Assembly: GCF_936943645.1 (NCBI RefSeq)
Contig: NZ_CAKZJO010000081.1
Location: 1 to 64,000, forward strand
DNA length: 64,000 bases
Direction of reading: 5' to 3'
DNA from: an uncultured Bradyrhizobium sp.
Lineage (GTDB): Bacteria; Pseudomonadota; Alphaproteobacteria; Rhizobiales; Xanthobacteraceae
A model generated the notes under the pieces. It ran no database searches. It was not told the origin of the DNA and was given only the letters and a program-made list of their open reading frames with translations. The position numbers and the translations under genes were made by a program. This document shows positions 17,421-25,808 of this stretch, piece after piece; position 1 is the stretch's first letter, and each line of letters starts with the position of its first letter.

Positions 17421-20400
17421 GGCTCGTCTTCCTCTTCGATCACCGAAAATGTCGATTGCGCCAACTGGCCTATATTCGCAGGTATTAGCTGCCTTGGATG
17501 ATGGTTTAATACGGTCACTTGCCGATCTTCCAGCACTCTCTGCCCAAGGCGCAAAGCCCTGTCGAAATCGTTGATTGTTCGGATCATGGGAGGATCGAGC
17601 AGCGTGTCATTTGCTTGAAGACCGCCAAACAAAGTCGGAAATATCGGCATCAGCAGCGTCTCTTTATTGCGCACGCCAAGAGTTGCCTCCAGAATTGCTA
17701 AGGTGATCGACGAAATGCGCAGGTCCTCAAGCTCAGACCTGACGAGAGTTATCGTTGCTCGTTCCTCACCTCGAATGTTCCAAATTGCAGGGAATACAAA
17801 ACTCTGCCTGAGCAGACCCCAAAGAATCTGGGCGACACCTCTCACGCGCAAGAACCCCCTACTCTCGGCGCTTGAGGAAGGATGCAATCTAAAATCATCG
17901 ATGCGACCGTTCGAGAGGCGCACCTTTGAACGTCTCACCTGCGCCCGCCAGCTTTGCCAAGTCCAAATTTGCTCAGATTGACGCGCCGTTGGGTGTTGAC
18001 CGAACCAATCCAACGGCACCAGGATGTTCTCGGGGTGAACCACTTCCAGTCGCTCGACTGAAGCGAAAGCCTCAAGCAGCGGCTCGGTCATCTGCCGAAC
18101 TATTTCCAAGGCAGTCCATTCGCCGGCCCGCGGGTCATTCCCATTCAATGTAGCTGTGAATCCGACCCATTGGCCCAACGTTGCATAGCCTTTTGGCGCT
18201 CCAGCTAACGCTCTTCTGACCTGCCTAAACGGCTTTGTGTCTGATCTTAACGCCTCGAAAGCCTTTTGATTAGCCCGCGCTGCATCGAGCAACCAGCCTG
18301 AATCATCATCGTTTATTAAGCGCGGGTTCTGCTCAAGAGCGGCCCACCCTTGGCGGGTTAAATGCGTCGGAAATCGACGCAGGCTACTCCAATCAGAGCG
18401 ATCGGCGGGGTCGTGCGAGCCGGCTGCCGCGGCCCATACAGGGCTGGGATCGTTTGACCTCGTTGCTAGAAATGATTGACCCCAATGAACCCAAACACCG
18501 ATGGGATAGCCAGTTTCCTTACGCCAGAGAATTGATGCGCTCCCCCAACCTAGCCCCATTACTCGATCGGCCAAGCGATCAAGCTCTTGACTTCGGACAC
18601 TATCTACTCCGGCAGTCACCGCTGCTGCAGATCTAAGGCCGGCTTGAAAGCAGCGTAACGCGTCAAGCTGAAAAAACTCTGGATGTCGCGAAAGTACGCC
18701 AACTTGATCGACAAACAGATCGATCTTGAATTTTAGAATAGAGTCGAGAAATTCCTGAGCAGCTCGGATTTGCCGCTGCAAGAGATCGGGCCTAGTCAAG
18801 TCGCTACCAGCGACAACAACGAGCTTGGAAATTGCGTGCAGCGTTAAGGCGCTAAGGTAGCGTTTAAGCAGATAGTTCGCCCCGGTTGCATGCTCTTCCA
18901 TCCACTGGCCAAGAGAAGAGAACACATCATAGCCCGTGGCTTTTCCGTATTCGAGCAACCGGATCAGCAGACGCACCTTATCCGGGTGTTCGGCGAACGC
19001 TTGGAAAAGCAAGGAAAAGTAGTGCCGACAATGCTTCTTCCAACGCTCCTCATCGCTTGTCGAATAGACGTGAACGGCAATTGGAAAGCCCATGGAAGAC
19101 TGCTCAGGTCCCGGGCCCTCTTTTCTGGGAGCCATTTGCGCCCTAAGCGCCTCCACGAGCTCAGGGCTGGTGTGGAATATTGCCGGAGCCAGGGCCGTAA
19201 TTCGACCCGCGGCAAATGCTGCTCGTGTGTCCGCTCTGACCTCTCTCTCCGGAATATTTGCGAGCAATAGCCACTCCAATTGCTCCAAGCGTTGAAGCTT
19301 TACGTCGTCCGATAAAGTGTCGAAATCTGCTGCTGCGAGCAACGACACCTGGGCCAGCGTTCGAGTAAGAAGCTTGTTGGGTCGACGCCCGTCTATCTCG
19401 CAATCTTTCCTAACCTCATTGTAGCTGCTCGATCTTGCTTCAGGCCCTACACTCGAAGTACCGACAATGTTCGATAGGCCGGGAGGATCGTACTTGTCGC
19501 GAGCAATCTGCGCACCCACTCCATGACGGATCAGAAGATCGCGATAGGCCTCGATTCTCTCGACTAGCGTTTCAAAACTGAACGCCAGAATTGAATGGTC
19601 ATCCACGAACCGGAACTGCGCAAAATCTCTCTTAGCCGAGACGTCGGTCTCCACATCGTGGTCAACGGGAAGCAGAGCGACGTTGGCCAAAAATCCCGCA
19701 ACCATTAGACCAGTCGGCAGCCCCGAAAACTGGCCGGAGAGCGTCGGCGGATCGACTGCCGCTTTCATTGAATCTGAGAGGCCATCGGTCCGGACCTCAA
19801 ACTGCAACATTCTCTCGACGAAAGTCCTAAAATCGCTATCTGATGAGAATTCCGGGAGATATCGATCTAGCACCGCCGAGATCGACGCTAGCCGGATCGA
19901 GGGATAAAATTTCTCCAGGTCAAACGACGCATAGTACAGGTTTGCCCCTGCTCGTTCCAACCCACGAAAATTCCAGAAGTTGTCTTCAAGGTACGACAAT
20001 CGATCCGTAACTTTAGAAAACTCGATCGCGTGATATAGCGCTTGTTGATCCCCTTGATCGAGTTCATCAACATTGATTGAACCGGTGGCCATCTTTCTCG
20101 CGGTGAGCGAAACATGACGCCTGAAGAGCGGCCAACTGTGCTTGAATTTCCTATACAAATTTGAGGTCGTATGCCGATACGGTCCTATGCGTAGGTGATG
20201 GTGAACGCTGTCAGAATTGTCGTACCACGCAGAACGATACAAGCGATGACCGTAGCTCCAAGACGGCATCAACCGATCCAAGCTTGGTCCGATTACATTT
20301 ACAATCGCGATCCAAGCCACTTGATCGCGAACAGCGAGTTGAAAGCTCTGGCGCATTCGAGGCTTACCGTCAGAGTCGGGCCGCTTGGGCTGAGGCAAAA

Positions 20401-20608
20401 GACGTATCGGAGTCGTGCGGAACTTCCCCTGTCGGATTTCGCGCGACATTCGCCCAAGCTCAGCATCCAGATTCAACTCGAAAGCAGCAACCTCCGCCTG
20501 GTCATGGAGCGCATCGGAAGCCTGATATAAATGCCTGGCCTTTCGCCAGGCCCAAATCAAATTCTCAGGCAGCAGAACAAGATCAATGAAGCGCAAAAAA
20601 GCCACCAT
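17417..20608 (-). CDS. UG/Abi-type (DRT-like) reverse transcriptase with large C-terminal extension
   Basis: 1063 residues from ATG 20608, chosen because it overlaps the primase stop (TAATG). A longer frame starting at 20662 lies within the primase gene. RT motifs are in order: RDQVAWIAIVNVIGPSLDRL then WSYGHRL (fingers, 94-122); palm A FDLEKFYPSI with Asp230; motif B SGLPTGLMVAGFLANVAL (295-312); and the active site FRFVDDHSIL with Asp336-Asp337 (YxDD as FVDD). The RT region is about residues 45-400. About 660-680 further residues match no domain I recognise; they look mostly helical with many Leu/Arg/Trp, and include a segment rich in Trp (WTWQSWRAQVRRS). There are no maturase or HNH domains and no retron-like ncRNA space. 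With the nitrilase next to it, a defence-associated RT is the best reading. Confidence 0.88.
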   Translation of the reverse strand: MVAFLRFIDLVLLPENLIWAWRKARHLYQASDALHDQAEVAAFELNLDAELGRMSREIRQGKFRTTPIRLLPQPKRPDSDGKPRMRQSFQLAVRDQVAWIAIVNVIGPSLDRLMPSWSYGHRLYRSAWYDNSDSVHHHLRIGPYRHTTSNLYRKFKHSWPLFRRHVSLTARKMATGSINVDELDQGDQQALYHAIEFSKVTDRLSYLEDNFWNFRGLERAGANLYYASFDLEKFYPSIRLASISAVLDRYLPEFSSDSDFRTFVERMLQFEVRTDGLSDSMKAAVDPPTLSGQFSGLPTGLMVAGFLANVALLPVDHDVETDVSAKRDFAQFRFVDDHSILAFSFETLVERIEAYRDLLIRHGVGAQIARDKYDPPGLSNIVGTSSVGPEARSSSYNEVRKDCEIDGRRPNKLLTRTLAQVSLLAAADFDTLSDDVKLQRLEQLEWLLLANIPEREVRADTRAAFAAGRITALAPAIFHTSPELVEALRAQMAPRKEGPGPEQSSMGFPIAVHVYSTSDEERWKKHCRHYFSLLFQAFAEHPDKVRLLIRLLEYGKATGYDVFSSLGQWMEEHATGANYLLKRYLSALTLHAISKLVVVAGSDLTRPDLLQRQIRAAQEFLDSILKFKIDLFVDQVGVLSRHPEFFQLDALRCFQAGLRSAAAVTAGVDSVRSQELDRLADRVMGLGWGSASILWRKETGYPIGVWVHWGQSFLATRSNDPSPVWAAAAGSHDPADRSDWSSLRRFPTHLTRQGWAALEQNPRLINDDDSGWLLDAARANQKAFEALRSDTKPFRQVRRALAGAPKGYATLGQWVGFTATLNGNDPRAGEWTALEIVRQMTEPLLEAFASVERLEVVHPENILVPLDWFGQHPTARQSEQIWTWQSWRAQVRRSKVRLSNGRIDDFRLHPSSSAESRGFLRVRGVAQILWGLLRQSFVFPAIWNIRGEERATITLVRSELEDLRISSITLAILEATLGVRNKETLLMPIFPTLFGGLQANDTLLDPPMIRTINDFDRALRLGQRVLEDRQVTVLNHHPRQLIPANIGQLAQSTFSVIEEEDEP

Positions 20609-21651
20609 TATTTTCGCGAAAGAATGAGATGGTCGCTCACGTCCTTTATGCCCGCAGGCCACTTCTGAACGACTACGTCGATTCCCAGCCTTGAAAGCTG
20701 CTCTAGTAAACGCTGTCCCATCGATCTGCCGGCTCGATCGTTATCCGACAAGATGCAAACAGTTCGATTCCTTAGCAGCTCGATACAATCCGGGGGCATT
20801 TGAGCACCAGCGCCCAGTAAAGCGAATGCGGGACGGTTAAGTTCGTACGCGGACAAAACATCCGTCACCCCCTCGCATAGAAAGACATTGCCGGCCCGAC
20901 GAAGCACATCAACATTATAAATCGGCGGCCTCAGCCCGCTGAGAACGATCCATCGCCGGACCTTTGGTGGGGGGCTACCTAGAGCACGTGCCTGCAGATA
21001 TCTGCATGCGCCGCCGTCTAAAAATGGAAATACCAAATAGCCAGATGGAAAGACGAGTCTCGCATGGGTCCTCCCTACCAACATTCCACACTTGTGCAGA
21101 CGTTCAATGCCGAAATATTTCTGGGCTTCGATCATCAGCTCTGTGGCGTCACCAATCTGCCCCACCTGGAACGCGCGAATGGTTGCGTCGCCAATTCTCC
21201 GGCCGAGCAGATAATTTCGACCGGATTCGAGTAGAGGGCTTTGCTGAACTATCCAGTCGTACACCTCCGCGTCTGCAGAATAGTCTGATTGCACCGCGTC
21301 CTTGGGTTTTGGCTCCTGTACTATGGTTCGCTTCGGAAGCCGAGTGGGCAATCCACCGACGTACCTATCCCGTAGCCATTTGGAGGCCGTAAGGAAATTC
21401 CAATTGTTCACGTTCATCGTGAGATCGATTACTGAGCCGCCTCGGCCACATCCGTAACACTTCCATGTGTTCGTCTTTACATACAGGTGGAAGGAAGGAT
21501 CTGAGTCGCGATGATCGGGAAAGGGACAATTCGCGACGCCACGCCGCAGACGAATCCCGAAATCAGCAGCGACAGTTAAAATAGGTACGCGCCGGATTTC
21601 CTCGATGTCTAGGCGTTGAGTTGGCAACCTATGCCGGCCGTTCCTCTGCAT
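20608..21651 (-). CDS. Short DnaG-type primase (CHC2 zinc finger plus TOPRIM)
   Basis: 347 residues from ATG 21651, preceded by GAGGTGGGC as ribosome binding site; a GTG 6 bp upstream is an alternative. The CHC2-type zinc finger has Cys42, His47, Cys65 and Cys68 (NCPFPDHRD ... WKCYGCGRGGSVIDL). The middle resembles the DnaG N-terminal catalytic part (RLVFPSGYLVFPFLDGGACR). The TOPRIM domain has Glu260 in FLCEGVTDVLSAYE and Asp303/Asp305 in CILSDNDRAGRSMG. No helicase-interaction domain is present; DnaG is about 600 residues, so this is a phage/plasmid-like short primase. It is the first gene of the island and is coupled to the RT by TAATG. A role in priming or extending RT-made DNA is inference. 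Confidence 0.88.
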   Translation of the reverse strand: MQRNGRHRLPTQRLDIEEIRRVPILTVAADFGIRLRRGVANCPFPDHRDSDPSFHLYVKTNTWKCYGCGRGGSVIDLTMNVNNWNFLTASKWLRDRYVGGLPTRLPKRTIVQEPKPKDAVQSDYSADAEVYDWIVQQSPLLESGRNYLLGRRIGDATIRAFQVGQIGDATELMIEAQKYFGIERLHKCGMLVGRTHARLVFPSGYLVFPFLDGGACRYLQARALGSPPPKVRRWIVLSGLRPPIYNVDVLRRAGNVFLCEGVTDVLSAYELNRPAFALLGAGAQMPPDCIELLRNRTVCILSDNDRAGRSMGQRLLEQLSRLGIDVVVQKWPAGIKDVSDHLILSRK

Positions 21652-21754
21652 GCCCACCTCGGATGGACGACTACCACCGCGTGCACTTTAGAAACAAAAT
21701 TCTCAAAAATAGCAATCATCTCAAAGTTTAAGACCGAAGGTAGGCCTTTCCGCC
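21652..21754 (-). promoter_or_regulatory. Junction between murD and the island, possible island promoter
   Basis: About 100 bp. The half next to murD is AT-rich on the minus strand (TTGAGATGATTGCTATTTTT and GAGAATTTTGTTTCTAAAG). A TTGAGA with an AT-rich block 17 bp downstream is a weak sigma-70-like candidate. Readthrough from the dcw operon is the alternative. The abrupt GC change puts the left-hand insertion boundary here, close to the murD stop. Confidence 0.4.
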
Positions 21755-23152
21755 TCACACCACCGGCTTCACGCCCGACAGCGCCTGCACCAGCTCGCGG
21801 AACTTGGTGCCGCGGATCTCGAAATTGCGGTACTGGTCGAAGGAGGCGCAGGCCGGCGACAGCAGCACGACGGCGTCAGTGAGGCCCGCGGCTTCCGCAT
21901 CGCGCGCGGCGTGTTCGACGGCGACGTCAAGGGTCTGGCTGATCTCGTGCGCGACCGTGCCCAGCGTGCCCGAAAACTCCTGCGCGGCCTCGCCGATCAG
22001 ATAGGCTTTTCGGATACGCGGGAAGAAACCCGTGAGGCTCGTAATACCGCCCGCCTTGGGCTTGCCGCCGGCGATCCAGAAGATGTCCGCAAAGGACGAC
22101 AGCGCATGCGCGGTGGCATCGGCGTTGGTGCCCTTGGAATCGTTGACGAACAGCACATTGCCGCGGCGGCCGACCTGCTCCATGCGGTGCGCGAGGCCGG
22201 GGAAGCTGCGCAGGCCGTTCTGGAGCACATCGCGGCTGATGCCCATCGCGAGCGCGGCTGCGGCGGCGCAGGCTGCGTTCTGCGCGTTGTGCTGGCCGCG
22301 CAGCGAGCCGATGCCGCCGAGCGCGGCGATCTCGCTGCGCGCGCCGCCCGCAGTGCGCACGATATTGCCGTGCTCGACATGGATGCCTGAGGCCAGCGGG
22401 TTCTTGACGGAGATGCGCACCACGGTCTTGCCGGCCCGGTCGAGCCGGTCGGCAATGTCGCGACAGAAGCCATCGTCGACGCCGACGATCGCGGTGCCGC
22501 CGTCCTGCACGCCCGCGACGAGGCGCTCCTTCACCGCGGCATAATGTTCGATGGTGCCGTGGCGGTCGATATGGTCTTCGCTGACATTGAGCAGGATGCC
22601 GACGGAGGGATCGAGCGAGGGCGTGAGGTCGATCTGGTAGGACGACATCTCGATGACGTGGACGCGGCCCATGCGCGGCGGCTCCAGCGACAGGATCGCG
22701 GTGCCGATATTGCCGCCCATCTGGGTGTCGTAGCCGGCGACCTTGGTGAGATGCGCGATCAGCGCCGTCGTGGTCGACTTGCCGTTGGTGCCGGTGATGG
22801 CGACGAACGGCGCGTTCGGTGCATGACGGCGACGCTCGCGGCAGAACAGCTCGATGTCGCCGATCACCTCGCAGCCTGCCTCGCGCGCCTTCAGCACGCT
22901 CCAATGCGGCACCGGATGGGTCAGAGGCACGCCGGGCGCGAGAACGAGCGCGGCAAAATTCGCCCAGGACACGTTGCGCAAATCCGCCGTGATGAACCCG
23001 GCCTGCGCGGCCTTGGCGACGTTCTCGGCATTGTCGTCGGCCGCGATCACCTCGGCACCGCCGGCCTTCAGCGCGTGGCAGGAGGCAAGCCCCGAGCCGC
23101 CGAGACCGAACACCGCGACCGTCTTGCCGGCGAAGGAGGTGACGGGGATCAT
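21755..23152 (-). CDS. murD: UDP-N-acetylmuramoylalanine--D-glutamate ligase MurD
   Basis: Adds D-Glu to UDP-MurNAc-L-Ala. It has 465 residues, start MIPVTSFAGKTVAVFGLGGS. The Mur ATP loop GTNGKST is at 121-127. The central-domain motifs NVSEDHIDRHGTIEHYAAVK and NDSKGTNADATAHAL are present. The C-terminal domain ends SPACASFDQYRNFEIRGTKF, which is diagnostic for MurD. It starts 7 bp after the mraY stop, so the two are co-transcribed. The 3' side borders the island. Confidence 0.97.
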   Translation of the reverse strand: MIPVTSFAGKTVAVFGLGGSGLASCHALKAGGAEVIAADDNAENVAKAAQAGFITADLRNVSWANFAALVLAPGVPLTHPVPHWSVLKAREAGCEVIGDIELFCRERRRHAPNAPFVAITGTNGKSTTTALIAHLTKVAGYDTQMGGNIGTAILSLEPPRMGRVHVIEMSSYQIDLTPSLDPSVGILLNVSEDHIDRHGTIEHYAAVKERLVAGVQDGGTAIVGVDDGFCRDIADRLDRAGKTVVRISVKNPLASGIHVEHGNIVRTAGGARSEIAALGGIGSLRGQHNAQNAACAAAAALAMGISRDVLQNGLRSFPGLAHRMEQVGRRGNVLFVNDSKGTNADATAHALSSFADIFWIAGGKPKAGGITSLTGFFPRIRKAYLIGEAAQEFSGTLGTVAHEISQTLDVAVEHAARDAEAAGLTDAVVLLSPACASFDQYRNFEIRGTKFRELVQALSGVKPVV

Positions 23153-23159
23153 CGAGCGA

Positions 23160-24263
23160 TCACCGCAGCTTCAGCGTGGACAGGCCGGCGAGTGCCAGCA
23201 TCACCGAGATGATCCAGAAGCGGATCACGATCTGCGGTTCGGTCCAGCCGAGCTGCTCGAAATGGTGATGGATCGGCGCCATCCGGAAGATGCGTTTGCC
23301 CGTCAGCTTGAACGACACCACCTGCACGATGACGGAGACCGCCTCCAGCACGAACAGGCCGCCGATCACCGCGAGCACGATCTCGTGCTTCACCGCCACC
23401 GCGATCGCACCCAGCATGCCGCCAAGCGCGAGTGAGCCGGTGTCGCCCATGAAGATGGAGGCCGGCGGTGCATTGAACCAGAGGAAGCCGAGGCCGGCAC
23501 CCAATAGCGCACCGCAGAGCACCGCGAGCTCGCCGGTACCGGCGACATATTTGATCTGGAGATATTCGGCGAACACGGCGTTGCCGGCGAGATAGGCGAT
23601 CATCGCAAAACTCGCGGTCGCGATCATCACCGGCACGATGGCGAGGCCGTCGAGACCGTCGGTGAGATTCACCGCGTTGCCGGAGCCGACGATGACGAAG
23701 GCACCGAAGATGACGAAGAACCAGCCGAAATGCAGCACGGTGTCTTTGAGGAAGGGAATCGTCAGCGCGGTCGAGGCGGGATCGCGGTTCAGCCGCACCA
23801 GCGCGTAGCAGGCCACCAGCGCGATCGCCGCCTCGATCAAGAGGCGCAGCTTGCTGCCGAACCCGGTCGTGGTCTGCTTGGTCACCTTGAGGTAATCGTC
23901 ATAGAAGCCGACGAAGCCGAAGCCGAGCGTCACCGCCAGCACGATCCAGACATAGGGATTGAGCGGATTGGCCCACAGCACGGTGCCGACCGTGAGGCCG
24001 GACAGGATCATCAGCCCGCCCATCGTGGGCGTGCCCTTCTTGGCGAGATGCGATTGCGGACCGTCGGTGCGGATCGGCTGGCCCTTGCCCTGGCGGATGC
24101 GCAAATGATCGATGATCCAGGGCCCGAACAGGAACACGAACAGCGCGCCGGTGACGACGGCGCCGCCGGTGCGGAAGGTGATGTAGCGGAAGACGTTCAG
24201 GAAGGTGCGAACGGCACCGAAGCCCGAAAATGTATTGGAGAGGTCGATCAGCCAGTAAAACAT
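23160..24263 (-). CDS. mraY: Phospho-MurNAc-pentapeptide transferase MraY
   Basis: Polytopic enzyme forming lipid I. It has 367 residues, start MFYWLIDLSNTFSGFG, with about ten membrane segments. Active-site loops are GTPTMGGLMIL, FYDDYLKVTK and GSGNAVNLTDGLDGLAIVP. Further loops WFNAPPASIFMGDTGSLALG and FRMAPIHHHFEQLGWTE match the family. Length is typical. Lies between murF and murD. Confidence 0.98.
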   Translation of the reverse strand: MFYWLIDLSNTFSGFGAVRTFLNVFRYITFRTGGAVVTGALFVFLFGPWIIDHLRIRQGKGQPIRTDGPQSHLAKKGTPTMGGLMILSGLTVGTVLWANPLNPYVWIVLAVTLGFGFVGFYDDYLKVTKQTTTGFGSKLRLLIEAAIALVACYALVRLNRDPASTALTIPFLKDTVLHFGWFFVIFGAFVIVGSGNAVNLTDGLDGLAIVPVMIATASFAMIAYLAGNAVFAEYLQIKYVAGTGELAVLCGALLGAGLGFLWFNAPPASIFMGDTGSLALGGMLGAIAVAVKHEIVLAVIGGLFVLEAVSVIVQVVSFKLTGKRIFRMAPIHHHFEQLGWTEPQIVIRFWIISVMLALAGLSTLKLR

Positions 24264-24428
24264 TCAGTCGGTCCTATGGCGCTTTGCACGCACGATCTTG
24301 GCGTTGATCATGGTCGTAACGTACCTCATGCGCATTCGCTGTTCTTCATCATGGGCCGCGCGACCTCGGGAAACCGGACGGCTTCGCGCCGCAAAGGTGG
24401 GATTCGGGAACGGCGCCTTCCAAGCAGT

Positions 24429-25808
24429 TTACGCCTTTGCCTGCAAGGCGGCCACCAGGCCCGGCACAAACTTGTTGACCCAGAACATCTTCTTGCTGCC
24501 CTTGACAACCACGACATCGCCCGCCTTCAGCAGGCTCGCGACCTCGCCCGGCTTCAGCGTGGCGGGATCGTCGTGCCAGCCGAGGCCCTTGCCGGCCGGC
24601 AGCACATCGTAGAGGTGGCGCATCAGGGGGCCGACGCAGTAGACGGCGTCGATCCCGTCGAGATGCCTGAGAAGCGCGGTGTGATAATTTGGCGCATCAT
24701 TGCCGAGCTCCAGCATGTCGCCGAGCACCGCAATGCGGCGCCCGCCGGTGATGTTGCGCGCCTGGAGGCTTTGCAGCGCCGCAGCAACGCTGGCTGGATT
24801 GCCGTTGAAACTGTCGTCGATCACGGTGATACCGCCGATCGCCTGCTCGACGCCGCGCCCGGTCATGATGCCGACCCGATCGAGCTTGATCGCGAGCGTC
24901 GCAGGATCGAGATGGGCCGCACGGATCGCGGCAAGCGCAGCCAGCGCATTCTGCACGCGATGCGGCGCGCCCGGCGTCAGGCTGAAGGCGAGCTCCTTCT
25001 TGCCGATCATCGCCACGATCTGCCAGCTCTCGCCATGCGGCGCGTGCGCGACCTCATGCACCTCGGCGTGTTCGCCAAAGCGCACGACCTTGCCCTTCCA
25101 TTCCGAGGCCTTGAGCCCGGCGGGCAGCACCAGCACCCCGCCCTCGGGCAGGCCGAGCGCGATCGACACCTTCTCGTGCCTGATGGCTTCGAGCGAGCCG
25201 AGCTTTTCCAGATGCACGGGCTGGACGTTGACGACGAGCGCCACCGTCGGGCGCGTCAACTCACTGAGCCGTGCGATCTCGCCCTTCTGGTTCATGCCCA
25301 TCTCGACGACCCAGAGGCTGGCGTCAGGCCTGGCATTGCACAGCGTCAGCGGCACGCCCCAGAAATTGTTGAAGCTCGAGGGGCTGGCATAGGCGTTCGG
25401 ATAGGCCGCGAGGAATTCCTTGGTGCTGGTCTTGCCCGCGCTGCCGGTGAGGCCGATCACCGGCCCGTTGAAGCGCGCACGCGCGGCCCGTGCAAGGCCC
25501 CAGAGGCCGTCGATCAGCGTATCCTTGACGACGATCTGCGGAATGCGGATGCCCTTGATTTCGTGCGGCACGATCATCGCGACCGCACCCGAAGCCTCGG
25601 CCTTGTCCGCGAACTCCCAGCCGTCGCGTGCGCTGGCGAAAGCCGAGACGAAACCACCGCTCGGCGTGCCGCTCAGCGCCACGAACAGGCTGCCCGGCTT
25701 CACCAGCCGGCTGTCCTGCGTGACGAAATCGATCGACGTGTCCGGGAACGATCCGTCCGCGCCCAGTGCGCGCGCCACCTCGGCAACCGTCCATATCGGC
25801 GCGCTCAT
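24429..25808 (-). CDS. murF: UDP-N-acetylmuramoyl-tripeptide--D-alanyl-D-alanine ligase MurF
   Basis: Adds the D-Ala-D-Ala dipeptide. It has 459 residues, start MSAPIWTVAEVARALGADGS. The ATP loop GSAGKTS is at 122-128. The family motif FNNFWGVPLTLCNA, the metal-binding region VVEMGMNQKGEIARL and the C-terminal DDSFNGNPASVAAAL are visible. Its ATG overlaps the murE stop by 4 bp (25805-25808). A 165-bp gap without recognisable content separates it from mraY. Confidence 0.97.
   Translation of the reverse strand: MSAPIWTVAEVARALGADGSFPDTSIDFVTQDSRLVKPGSLFVALSGTPSGGFVSAFASARDGWEFADKAEASGAVAMIVPHEIKGIRIPQIVVKDTLIDGLWGLARAARARFNGPVIGLTGSAGKTSTKEFLAAYPNAYASPSSFNNFWGVPLTLCNARPDASLWVVEMGMNQKGEIARLSELTRPTVALVVNVQPVHLEKLGSLEAIRHEKVSIALGLPEGGVLVLPAGLKASEWKGKVVRFGEHAEVHEVAHAPHGESWQIVAMIGKKELAFSLTPGAPHRVQNALAALAAIRAAHLDPATLAIKLDRVGIMTGRGVEQAIGGITVIDDSFNGNPASVAAALQSLQARNITGGRRIAVLGDMLELGNDAPNYHTALLRHLDGIDAVYCVGPLMRHLYDVLPAGKGLGWHDDPATLKPGEVASLLKAGDVVVVKGSKKMFWVNKFVPGLVAALQAKA

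Larger units (their letters stand above)
16500..21651 (-). other. Low-GC three-gene island (primase, reverse transcriptase, nitrilase) inserted between murD and ftsW
   Basis: Sampled lines inside the island are about 50-53% GC, against about 66% in the adjacent murD and ftsW. The three genes overlap or abut (TAATG at 20608, ATGA at 17417) and run in the same direction as the dcw operon. About 100 bp of non-coding DNA lies on each side. No integrase, transposase, tRNA or clear target-site duplication is visible. The combination of RT and nitrilase suggests a UG/Abi (DRT) defence system; the primase partner is unusual. Confidence 0.85.

Noticed and set aside
17417..20608. RT as a group II intron maturase or a retron
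   Set aside because: No maturase or HNH part, no intron RNA boundary motifs, no room for a retron msr/msd RNA next to it, and it carries a large non-maturase C-terminus with nitrilase and primase neighbours.
20608..21651. Primase as an archaeo-eukaryotic (PrimPol) type
   Set aside because: Has CHC2 zinc finger and TOPRIM acidic residues of DnaG type, not the DxD...H pattern of PrimPol proteins.
16466..21735. AAGACCG present near both island edges (about 16473 and 21729) as a possible target-site duplication
   Set aside because: Seven bases only, not at symmetric positions relative to the GC change; expected by chance at this length.
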